A DNA stretch of 64,000 bases. Origin: Pseudoneurospora amorphoporcata. Taxonomy: Eukaryota > Ascomycota > Sordariomycetes > Sordariales > Sordariaceae. The notes beneath the pieces are model-generated. The model searched no databases. It was not told the DNA's origin and saw nothing but the letters and a program-made list of their open reading frames with translations. Below are positions 12,722-21,946 of the stretch, piece by piece. Both the position numbers and the translations under genes were made by a program. The DNA lies in assembly GCA_033297205.1 (NCBI GenBank), contig MU859076.1:186001-250000 (forward strand). Direction: 5' to 3'. Within the stretch, counting starts at the first letter, position 1; each line of letters opens with the position of its first letter.

Positions 12722-13546
12722 ATGGCGGCTACACCACCAACCACCACCGCCAGCGGTGCCGTGGAAAACCTCGACGACATCCCCCCTCTCACCCTCGACA
12801 TCCTCACCACCCGCCCCGCCAAAACCGACGCCCTAAAACTCATCGCCGACTCCATCGCGCAACAACGCCAACAAGCCTCCTACCACCTGATCACCCACCC
12901 CGCCTGTGTGGCCGTTCTGTTCGCAGCTTTGGGCGTGACCTACCAATTCGGCGTCGCCCGCAAAGCCGATTCGGATTTGGGCACTACCCTCATGCTTTTG
13001 TCAGGGGTGGTGATGACCTACCTGATAATTATCAGGTACTTCACCGCCGGGTATCTTAATCTGGCTGAATCTTTGTCGTGGGACTGGCTTTTGAACCCCG
13101 ACGGCACTCCAGACATGGAAGAGGATATCATATTGGGAACTCACTACGGCAACGAACTCATTGGCGCTTTGGTCCTCCGTCTCGAACCAGCCAGCAGTCC
13201 CCGCTCCTCCAGTCCTTCATCATCTAACAAGGCGCGCAAATCCCACGCTCGTCACAATTCTTTTTCTGCCAAATCGCTAAAGGGCGGTAAGGGGATCATC
13301 AGAGCGTGGACCACCAAGTTGAGATACAGAGGCAGGGGAGTCGGAAAGGACATGTTGGTGGAAGCGGTCAGACTGACGAGGGAGAAGTGCGGGAAGGAGG
13401 CCGAGGTCGGGTTTGCGGCCGAGCATGCGAATGCTAATTGCGGGAAGGTGTTGCCGGAGTGGTTTTGTGGGGGTTTCAGGAGGGGGGAGAGGAGGGCGGC
13501 GGGATGTTTGGAGGGGGTTTTGGGGGAGTTTAGCTCTAAGCGGTGA
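12722..13546 (+). CDS. membrane-anchored GNAT-like acetyltransferase-fold protein
   Basis: Single-exon frame of 274 aa. The N-terminal 40 residues are Thr/Ala/Pro-rich. Two hydrophobic segments follow (about residues 60-78 starting HPACVAVLF, and about 88-108 with TLMLLSGVVMTYLIIIRYF). Then comes a region with GNELIGALVLRLE, a Ser/Arg-rich insert, and RYRGRGVGKDMLVEAV, which resembles the R-x-x-G-x-G/A acetyl-CoA motif A of GNAT enzymes. A later AEHANANCGKVLPEWF fits the distal GNAT strand/helix. The protein is thus probably a GNAT fold tethered to an internal membrane. Substrate is unknown, and the catalytic call is inference. An additional 5' exon at 11913-12024 cannot be excluded. Confidence 0.75.
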   Translation: MAATPPTTTASGAVENLDDIPPLTLDILTTRPAKTDALKLIADSIAQQRQQASYHLITHPACVAVLFAALGVTYQFGVARKADSDLGTTLMLLSGVVMTYLIIIRYFTAGYLNLAESLSWDWLLNPDGTPDMEEDIILGTHYGNELIGALVLRLEPASSPRSSSPSSSNKARKSHARHNSFSAKSLKGGKGIIRAWTTKLRYRGRGVGKDMLVEAVRLTREKCGKEAEVGFAAEHANANCGKVLPEWFCGGFRRGERRAAGCLEGVLGEFSSKR

Positions 13547-14704
13547 ATGTTTGCATTCTTGGAATAAGGGTGGAAGGAAAACTGGGAGAAGAGAGTTAGC
13601 TGGGGATTTTTTGGCCGCTTCGGGATGCATGTCATGAAAAGATGGGTCAGTCAGATTAGGTGGTTCGCGTCGGTTGGATCATGATGATTATGGTTCAAAA
13701 CCCAATTACCAACGATGATTCAGGGTACGGCAGGGAAGTTCGCACTCGTTCTTACGGGTCGGCGGCAGTCTTTTGGATATTTACAGGCGTTAAACGGGGT
13801 TCTTTTTCTGGGTTTCTCGCATGTTTTCTGTTCTCGTTCCACCGCTGAGAACTTACTCGGCTCTCTTCGATCGCTGACCTTCCTTCTTTTGAGATACCAC
13901 ATAGAATTTGCTCGGGGATGGACATGTGCTCGCGCGAGCACAGTTCGACTGACATAGCAGTCGCAGTTGGAAAAGAGAAGAAAGATACCCTCGTTATAGA
14001 TGATAATGAACCTTGCATTTCCATGTATCTCTGACCATATGGATGGTCTTGAAAAGAAGACGACATAGACTTAAGATGCTGGTTAACGCTCATTCAGGTC
14101 TTTCTTGATTATGAAAGTTTTGAAAAACGTATCGGGTGCAGTATCAACAATTGCTGGGAAGCAAATTCCATCCACCTACAGCATATTTGAAAGCCATTAC
14201 ACAAAAGGGAGATGTTGGTTAATTGCCAGGTGATCATTAACCGTTTTTTTGTCCGTCGTTGGCTCTAGGCGGATACCGCCGGTTGAACGTTGCCCAACCT
14301 CGGTGAGCGTCAGACCACCTTCCCAATTTAGACGTCACCTCTTTAGCCTAGCCCAATAGCTTCTTGCGGATTCTTCTTGTTCCTTTCTTCTATCAAACTT
14401 TTGATCTGAAATATCTCACTGACCTTGAATCCTCACCGTGTACTGCATCTTCAAGTCGAATAAGCTTGAGTGAGTCTCTTTGTTTTCACCCGGAAATCTC
14501 GTCTCACCACTGACAGCTTCCCCGCATAGCAAACAGTAGCACAGCCAGCGCTACCCCTCAACACCAAGCTTGGCATCACCACTCACCACATCACCACCGC
14601 CGCTAACCATTCAGTGATCCTCAACTCAACAACAACAGCAAACTCACCACACCTCAACACCACAGGGACAAAAACACCACCCACCGCACCGCACCACCGA
14701 CAAA
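13547..14704. other. intergenic; promoter and leader of ribokinase
   Basis: No gene is recognised. The last 200 bases are CA-rich (ACCACC, AACACC strings), typical of fungal leaders just before a start codon, and end in GACAAAATGG at the ribokinase start. Confidence 0.5.
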
Positions 14705-15712
14705 ATGGCCACCACCACCTCCACCCCAAAAATCACTGTTCTAGGCTCCCTAAACATTGACCTAGTAGCCTACGTCTCCCACCACCCCCTCCCAGGCGAG
14801 ACAATGACAGCCAACTCGGTCGCCGTCTCCCCCGGCGGCAAAGGCGCCAACCAAGCCGTCGCCTGCGCCAAGCTGTCCCGTTCTCACACCTCCTCCTCTT
14901 CGGAAGGGGAAACAGCCCACATAACCATGCTCGGCACCGTAGGCGCCGACTCGTACGGCACCCTCCTCAAAGAAAACCTCGCCAAGCACGGCGTCGACGT
15001 CTCGGGCGTTCGTGTCCTCGACGCCCCCGGCTCCAAGACGGGAATGGCCATGATCGTGGTTGACGAGCCCACGGGACAGAACAGGATCATTTTGAGTCCC
15101 GAGGCGAACCATTTCCTGCAGCCTGAGCACGTCGCGGACGTTGCGCACCTTTCCGCGGCGGGTCAAGAGAAGCCGGATCTGCTGATCATGCAGCTCGAGA
15201 TCCCCGTCCCCACGGTCTTGCAGGCGCTCAAGACGGCCAAGCAGAACGGCGTGCAGGTCTTGCTGAACCCGGCGCCTGCTGTCCCGCTGCCTGACGAGGC
15301 GTTTGCGGGGCTGGCTCATCTCGTCGTGAACGAGACCGAAGCGTCTATCTTGTCCGGACTGGAGGAGTCTGTGCTGGATACCGAGGAAGGGCTGGAAAAG
15401 GTTGGAAAGGTTTTCTTGCAAAGGGCGGTCAAGACGGTTATCGTTACGCTTGGTGGCCGGGGCGTTTTCTTCATGACGGATAATGGAGAAAAGAAGGGGT
15501 TAGTGCAAGCGGAGAAAGCCAAGGTGGTGGATACCACGGCGGCGGGCGATACGTTTGTGGGCATGTATGCTTTGGAGGTGGTGACGGCTGCTAAGAAAGG
15601 GGAGAGGTTTGATATTGAGAGGGCGGTTAGGAAGGCGAATAAGGCGGCGGCGAAGACGGTGGAGAGGGCGGGCGCGCAGGATTCGATTCCTTGGAGGGAT
15701 GAGTTACTGTGA
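14705..15712 (+). CDS. ribokinase
   Basis: Intronless frame of 335 aa, the usual length for ribokinases. It phosphorylates D-ribose with ATP to ribose 5-phosphate, feeding the pentose phosphate pathway and nucleotide synthesis in the cytosol. The PfkB fold is clear: GSLNIDLV (N17 and D19 contact ribose), the first PfkB signature SPGGKGANQA (residues 43-51), LNPAPAV, VNETEA, and the second signature DTTAAGDTFVG with catalytic base Asp282. The start is chosen at the first ATG, 9 codons before the first beta strand, after a CA-rich leader. Strong C/G third-position bias suggests good expression. It is separated by more than 1 kb from both neighbours, so no context-based pathway link is evident. 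Confidence 0.95.
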   Translation: MATTTSTPKITVLGSLNIDLVAYVSHHPLPGETMTANSVAVSPGGKGANQAVACAKLSRSHTSSSSEGETAHITMLGTVGADSYGTLLKENLAKHGVDVSGVRVLDAPGSKTGMAMIVVDEPTGQNRIILSPEANHFLQPEHVADVAHLSAAGQEKPDLLIMQLEIPVPTVLQALKTAKQNGVQVLLNPAPAVPLPDEAFAGLAHLVVNETEASILSGLEESVLDTEEGLEKVGKVFLQRAVKTVIVTLGGRGVFFMTDNGEKKGLVQAEKAKVVDTTAAGDTFVGMYALEVVTAAKKGERFDIERAVRKANKAAAKTVERAGAQDSIPWRDELL

Positions 15713-16922
15713 GCGTTGCCGGAAAGGAGAGAGAATATCTATCCTTGCTAGATGGGAGTTTGTGGGAGGAATCGGAGGATGAAGATGGCAAGGCACATAT
15801 GAAGCATTGATATGGAGTTCTCGTGTAGATGGGTTGAGGAATCAGGTCACGATAGGATTATCACACTAACATTGCATGGTCCGAGAAACATGAACTGAAT
15901 GATTCATTATTATCTATCACCTTCTTTTCCATTGTTTTCACGAGCAAACGGAGGACGGCGATTTCTCCCTCGTTTTATTTTTATTTCATTTTTGGAACGG
16001 TCTTCACTGGGACTTGGGATTGAGATCCACAGAGGACTCACGAAACGTAACTTATCTTCTTCGAGGAAACGAGAGTATGCGTCTCAGCGCTAACAACACC
16101 AATAAGCAGAAGAAGGGTATCTCCATTCGAAAGCATCACTGCAATAATGAAGAAACAATGATAGACCTCCTTCCGTCGAACAAACCCGTAAACCTCGGCG
16201 TCATCCAACCTAACAAACGACAGACGACAAGTCGCTTCACATAAAGCTCTGTCCATACAACCGTCAGATACTTTGAGCCACAATACCTGAATGTCCTTGA
16301 TCCCTCCTTATCATCATTCCAACATGGACCCATCCATAGCTGCTATATCCCGTTTCATTTCGAAATTTCAGTGTGCCTATAACCCCCGACAGAAATGTGC
16401 CAGACCAGACCAACAAAACGCCTCATCATGACATGAAGAATCCATTCCATTCACAAAATAAAAAGAGCAAAACACCAGCAAAAATTTGTACTAGCAAAAA
16501 AAAACCCCATATCTTCTTTTCCCCAATCCTAAACATTTCTGATTCCAGTTTTCACCAAAACCAACTGGGGTATCATTGTTAAGTACACCATTCCTTGATT
16601 TCTTTTGTATGTATGAGGGTGACATATGTGACTGATGTGTGTCGTGACGAGTAGTGACCGCTAGGACAACCGGAAAGTCGCGAGATGATAGTGGGGTTGA
16701 TGCCTATGGCTGTCGATACGCGGCATGCGAGCAATGAGTGATGTTGATCGATATCATTCCCCTTGCAAGCACTGCTGGTGCGGGCGCAGGTGCAGGTCCT
16801 TGTCTCGAAGACTCCGACGACGTTATGGCTTCTGCCGTTTCAGCCGCCGTTGCTGATATTCTCGCCACGATCTGGGGATCTTCCTGGGTCAGGTGGTCGT
16901 CGTACGTTAACTTCAGAGTGTT
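15713..16922. other. intergenic between convergent genes
   Basis: This is the 3' flank of ribokinase and of the H4-variant gene. It is moderately AT-rich with A-rich patches around 16440-16510. No coding or RNA gene is recognised. Confidence 0.5.
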
Positions 16923-18469
16923 TTAATCCGAATCGTCGTTGTTGGCGCGATTTGCATCGCGACCTCCCTGACTGCCCTGGGCAATGGCCCGACGATGGGC
17001 GCCGCGCGCGGGAGGCTCCCAGGTCTCGGGGTCAAAGCCGTAGATGGGCTTGCCGATGCGGCGGAGGGCGAAGATCACCTGGTGGTTTGTGTTAGCCTGC
17101 TGACAGCTCCTTCGCTATCTTGTCCAGTGTCCGCTGAGAGTGTTGATGCTAACTTACGTCAGTGACTGTGACTGTCTTCGCGTTTCTGTGCTCGGTATAC
17201 GTGACACAATCACGCAAGATCTGTGATGGGTCCAAGTTAGTGCTAAGGCCTAATAAGCGAGAGAAGAAGGGGAGAGCCGGGAGGCACACCATCTGAAGCC
17301 TCTCCTTCAGCGCAGCCCTGATGTCATCGTAGATGCCGGCAGAGATGCGCTTGACACCGCCACGACGGGCCAGACGTCTGTGATTTTGTCAGTTAATGTT
17401 CGTTCCTTTGAAGATGTGTTGGCTGGTAGGTGAAGAGGGATATGTAGTAGGACTAATGGTACTGAAGGGAAGGTAGGCTTGTGTGCGAAGAGGCCTTGAG
17501 GTGTCAAGACGAAGCTTGTCAGGAGAAAGCGAGGCGAGTTTGTTGAAAGCAATTCAAAATCAAAGCAATAAAGGTAAGAGCAAGAGTAATATTGAGATGC
17601 AGTACAAATGGAAGGTTTTGCGCCCATCATGATCAGGAACGTTGTGAAGATGGAAGGTGACAAGGCATGCATATGCCAAGAGCGCAGGGTAGGCAATCCA
17701 CGACAACAACGGCCCACCAAGTCCCATGGCACTCTTGATGACCCAAAAGAACCTGACATGAATCTGATAAAGTGAAGAGACGCATATTCCGCAGAAAGGT
17801 GCAAATGACATGATAAAAGAAACGGAAGAAAAGACATGAGTCTAGTTTCGAATAGTTGTACATACCGGATAGCAGGCTTGGCTGAAGCACAGAGAACATG
17901 AACGCATCAGTAAAACCGTCGTTTTTCGATCGAGGATCATGAGCCGAAGGGGATTCGAAGAAGCGCGCGCTCGACTTGCCCCATCCTCCGAAGTTAGATG
18001 ACAACGTATGGGCAATGAGAGCGGGCTTGTGGTGTCATGTCTGACATATTGGGATCGTGACACACAACGCCGTTGACCTGGGTTGATGTGCTTAATCGTA
18101 GATGGTTGCAGGTTGTGAAAACTCACTGATGCCTCGAATCGTATCCTTGATGATTTTTCTGTATGCCAAAGGGGAAATTTTTAGTAAGTGTATTGTTGTA
18201 TCCTCGGAGAAATACCAGAGCTCCCGTCGTGAGGGTATATCATGTATCTCGCCGTCCATGGTGCTTCGGAGGACATGCCATGATGCTGGTGCTGGTGCTG
18301 TCTCGGCGCACGCCCGCGTTCAACTGAAGTCGACGTACCTGTGGCGCTTGATGCCCACGCCGCCCTTGCCCTTCCCACCCGCGCTGCCGCTCAACACGGA
18401 CTTACCGCCCACAGACTGACGGTGCTTTAGTCCCGAAGGACCGCCGCGCGAGGGTATAGTCGGCGGCAT
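16923..18469 (-). CDS. hH4v: histone H4 variant (H4v) with extended N and C tails
   Basis: Six exons (18469-18339, 18158-18127, 17881-17866, 17377-17290, 17220-17158, 17078-16923) join in frame to 161 aa; canonical H4 has about 103. The core aligns without doubt: GKGKGG, IKRHRK, ITKPAIRRLARRGGVKRIS, IYDD, VTYTEH, AKTVTVTDVIFALRR and the terminal IYGF. Differences include AGIYDDIRAAL where H4 has GLIYEETRGVL, and QMILRDC in place of ENVIRDA. About 30 extra residues precede the Gly/Lys tail, and about 42 follow the usual C-terminus (DPETWEPPAR...NNDDSD, acidic end). Introns use GTACGT, GTGAGT, GTATGT, GTGTGC and GTAAGT; the third is 488 nt. Neurospora crassa is known to carry an H4 variant gene called hH4v. 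Its chromatin role is not established by the sequence. Confidence 0.92.
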
Positions 18470-19143
18470 TTCAAGTGGTGATAGGTAAGCCGCTGCGCCT
18501 CTGTTTAAAATAAACAATAGAGGGAATTGAAGTGAACGTGTGAAGGAAAGCTGAGCTGCACTCCTGCAGGGCCAGATGCGACTGTGAGACGGAGGCGTGC
18601 CGTCAAAGTGGAAGTTTATGTGGGGGAAGGCGCTGAGGTGGGGCTAAAACTTAAGGTATTTAAACGTTCGAGGTTGGTCGCCTAGGTAGGCAGAGGGGTC
18701 TACATAAAGCAGCATAGGGTGAGTCTAAGCTGTCGCTCATATCCAAATAGGGGTCTGTGCACGAGCGCAAGAGACGGGATGCAACTAACAGAGAGGAAGG
18801 GCAAAAAGGATGCTGAAAAGTTGGGCTGCCATTTCACACAGTCATAATTGAAAGGATGACAGACACAGGAAAACAATCCAAGTTTATTAAATTATAGCTG
18901 GCCCTTCAAGGAGCCTTGTTATGTTATATCAGATCCACTATGCAAAGCGGGCTCCTTCCCCAGGCCGTGACAGAGCAGATTATCGAGTCCTTTGTAAACA
19001 GTATGCAGGAGACAAACAGTCCAACGAGTGACCAAGCACCTCTATTGGTATCTCTCAACAACTCCAAACCATGAAACCAGCCCTCGTAGAATATGGCGTG
19101 CTACCCAGAAAAACCTTCATTACTTCCTCATCAGCATTTCGAA
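18470..19143. other. intergenic between two minus-strand genes
   Basis: Promoter and leader of the H4 variant and 3' flank of the Svf1-type gene. No gene is recognised; CCTAGGTAGGCAG-like and purine-rich stretches are the only features. Confidence 0.45.
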
Positions 19144-20518
19144 TTATTCGGAAATGAAGGTGGCTTCGGCGAACAGGTAGCCCTCCTCCGAAATTTCCTC
19201 CTCCCCAATCTTGAGCTTGAGGGTGAGCTTCTTCTTTTGTGGCGCGTACTAGATTATGTCCATGTTAGTTTGAAAGTTCAAATAGTAACCCATCAGCGAG
19301 CAAGACATACCTGGTAGATGTACGGCTTTGTGCCAACAGCACCCGCGACGATCTGCTTGACGAATCCCGGCACCTCAGCCATGACGTCTATCCTGTCGAG
19401 TTTATCCTCGAGCTCGCCCTCTAGAACAGCATCGGCATGCTTGCCATCCTTGGTAGTACCCTTCCACTCGAACTTGACAGCGGACGGCGCGGGCCAGTCG
19501 TTTTCCGTGTCGCTCTTGGTCGCAACGTGCGTAACCGCACCCTCCGCACCGGCAAAGATGATTTCATTGTCCTTGACGATACCGCCGACGTTCACAACCG
19601 TCGATCCGTAAGAAGGGGGAGTCGTGTACTGCATCAGGACAGCAGAGTAGTTGGGGCCCTGGAAGTCGCAAAAGTTCCACTTGGCCGCGGCGTGGTGAGG
19701 CTTCATGCCCTGGAGAGCGTGGACGAACATGGCGCGTCCCTTGCAGTCGACGGGACCATCAGGAGTGGCGATCGTGCCCTCGGCGACACACCTGGGCCAG
19801 AAAATGTGGCGCATGGAACCCCAAGGGTTGGCAGGGTCGGTGCCGAAAAGTGTTGTACCAGAGGTGCCAACCTTGAAGCCAGGCGCTGTCCTCTTGACCG
19901 TCACGTTGACGATCGATCTTTCATCGTTCAACGACTTGATTGTGTACGAGTTTCCATCTTCCGAAAGCTCGACGGCGCAATCGGTGGCGTAGAAGCCGGT
20001 CTTGTCCTCGCTAAACTCGGGGTTGCTGAGGGGCGTAGAGCACCAGAGGTGGGGCTTGGATCCATCCAGGGAGAAGACCTTGGAGTTGAACTGGCAAGTC
20101 GTGCGGATGCCACTGTTGCGTCATCAGGTCAGTACGAGACCCAAGTTTCTGAGCGCGCCAATATCGACGGCAGATGGTGGCATGGAAAAGCTTACGCAAC
20201 GTTCGAGTAGATGACCTGGGCAAAGGCGAGCTCGCCACTGTCCGTCATGAAGTAGAAGCACTGCGTCTCGACGCAAGTAGACTCCATGGCCGCCCATTTC
20301 AGGTCATCTCTGGTGGTTTCGGTATAGGGAGTGGTCTTGGCCTCCTCGGCAACAGACTTGATGGCCTCGGGGCCGTAGATAGGCTCCTTCGTACCGGCGA
20401 CATTGGCCAGCCTACAAGCAAGTTGTTAGAAGACTGCGTCAAGCGGATGGTGGGGGTGGCATCATGGATGGTATTGGGGAGCCTGGGGTACTCACGCCGC
20501 TTGCGCCCACTTGAACAT
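19144..20518 (-). CDS. SVF1: Svf1-type survival factor / ceramide-binding protein
   Basis: Four exons (20518-20496, 20411-20196, 20112-19311, 19248-19144) give 381 aa, the usual length of fungal Svf1. Svf1 is a lipocalin-like protein at the ER-Golgi interface implicated in ceramide handling and in survival under oxidative and cold stress. Visible family features are the short N-terminal amphipathic start MFKWAQA, GPEAI, the strongly conserved DLKWAAMESTCVETQCFYFM, AFAQVIYSN, QFNSKVF, FVHALQGMKPHHAAAKWNF and FQGPNYSAVLMQYTTPPSYG. The usual C-terminus YLFAEATFISE is present. Introns have GTGAGT, GTAAGC and GTATGT donors. The symbol is that of the yeast gene; lipid specificity in this fungus is inferred. 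Confidence 0.93.
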
Positions 20519-21397
20519 GGTGAAAGAAGTTTGGGGTATAGGCGAAAATGTGGGAAGTTGAGTATAGATTAGAGAAGCAAGAAGCTAAGACAACGAGGCA
20601 AAAATGAGTCTAGTTGTGAGAATTTTCAAGTAGTTTGATATTCAAGAACAAAGTCATTCACCGCCGACGAGAAAGATGGATCAGAGAAGGCGCCGCGCTC
20701 AAACAAAGGCCAATGGAAAACAGAAGGGGCAACCCAGTCTGTCCCAAATCTCAGACAAGTACGTACCTGTGGGCTCCCCCGTGGTCGCGGCCCTGGGCTC
20801 AGTGGCAGTCGAGCGGCAAAGACAACCTAAAAAGTCACTGGCTCTTGAAGGTGCACGTCACTGTTCCGCCCATCTCTCTCCACATCACCTGAGGACTTGA
20901 CGATTGGACCCTTCAGGGTGTCCCAGGTTCCTACAGCGGGCCTGCAACCACTTGCCCGGATGGTTCAAAGTTCGCTTGCAGACTTGCAGCCGCTGAAACG
21001 CACATTTGCGGCAGTGCATGCGGCAGGCAATGATCGGTCCAAAGACTGGACTCGGATTTGGAGGTTGAGCCACAGAATGACTGCACTAATAAGGGGCGAT
21101 AAGAGATTATGGTAGGACCCGACTTTAAGTAATGTGTGGCTGAAGCTTCTAAGGAAGAGTGGCTGACGCGACCATGCCCGCGACGGTTGCCGGCCCCGGC
21201 GCCCGATTTTTTTTTGGGGGGCCCAGCTTGAAGATGCCGCCCGCCGCCGTCGCCGCCGCCGTTGCTGCCGCTGTCGCGAACGAGAGTGCCCGACCGACCT
21301 CGAAAGTGTAACACGCGACTGCAGACGCGCCGTATCGCCTTTCCGTTCCCCACACAACTCAACTTTCCCCGAGGGTCCCTGCAGTCGAGTCGCCAAA
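20519..21397. other. divergent promoter region, Svf1-type / uL11m genes
   Basis: 879 bp between divergently transcribed genes. It contains a GCC/GCT-rich stretch (about 21236-21276) and a T9G6 run near 21208-21222. No coding region is supported. Confidence 0.5.
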
Positions 21398-21946
21398 ATG
21401 TCCAAGGCCGCAAAAGGTGGTGCTGGTGGTGTTGAGCAGGTGGTGAGGCTCATTGTCGGTGCCGGCCAGGCCAGCCCGAGTCCCCCGGTCGGTCCGGCCC
21501 TTGGTTCCAAGGGTATCAAGTCCATGGACTTTTGCAAGGTCGGTTCACATGCGCCCACCCATCCAAGTAACATGCAGACCGTAAGCTGACATGCGCTCGA
21601 ATCTGTACAGGAGTTCAACGCCCGAACCGCCCACATCATCACCGGTACCCCGATGCCCGTCCGTGTTACCGTCAGGCCCGACCGCACGTTTCACTTCGAT
21701 GTCCGCACCCCCCACACATCATGGCTTCTGCTCAACGCCGCCGAGACCCCGATAGGCAAGGGTGGCAAGAGAAAGGGCGCCCAGAACCCCGGCAAGGAGG
21801 TGGTCGGCACCGTCAGCCTCAAGCACGTCTACGAGATCGCCAAGATCAAGCAGTCCGAACTCCGTCTCTCCGGCCTGCCGCTCGAGGGTCTCTGCAGGGC
21901 GGTCATCTACCAGGCCAAGTCGATCGGAGTCAACGTTATTCCTTGA
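21398..21946 (+). CDS. MRPL19: mitochondrial large-subunit ribosomal protein uL11m
   Basis: Two exons (21398-21538, 21611-21946) give 158 aa. It is a component of the mitochondrial large ribosomal subunit at the GTPase-associated centre. Bacterial-type L11 features are clear: VRLIVGAGQASPSPPVGPALGSKG, then MDFCK-EFNART across the splice, the GTPMPVRVTV strand, the C-terminal RNA-binding domain TPHTSWLLLNAAETP, the GSGK-like GKGGKRKGAQNPGKEVVG and EIAKIKQSEL, and the end IGVNVIP. There is no long cleavable presequence, as is usual for this small protein. The intron has an atypical GTCGGT donor with an AAGCTGACATG branch region and a GTACAG acceptor; protein conservation across the junction fixes it. 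Symbol from yeast. Confidence 0.93.
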
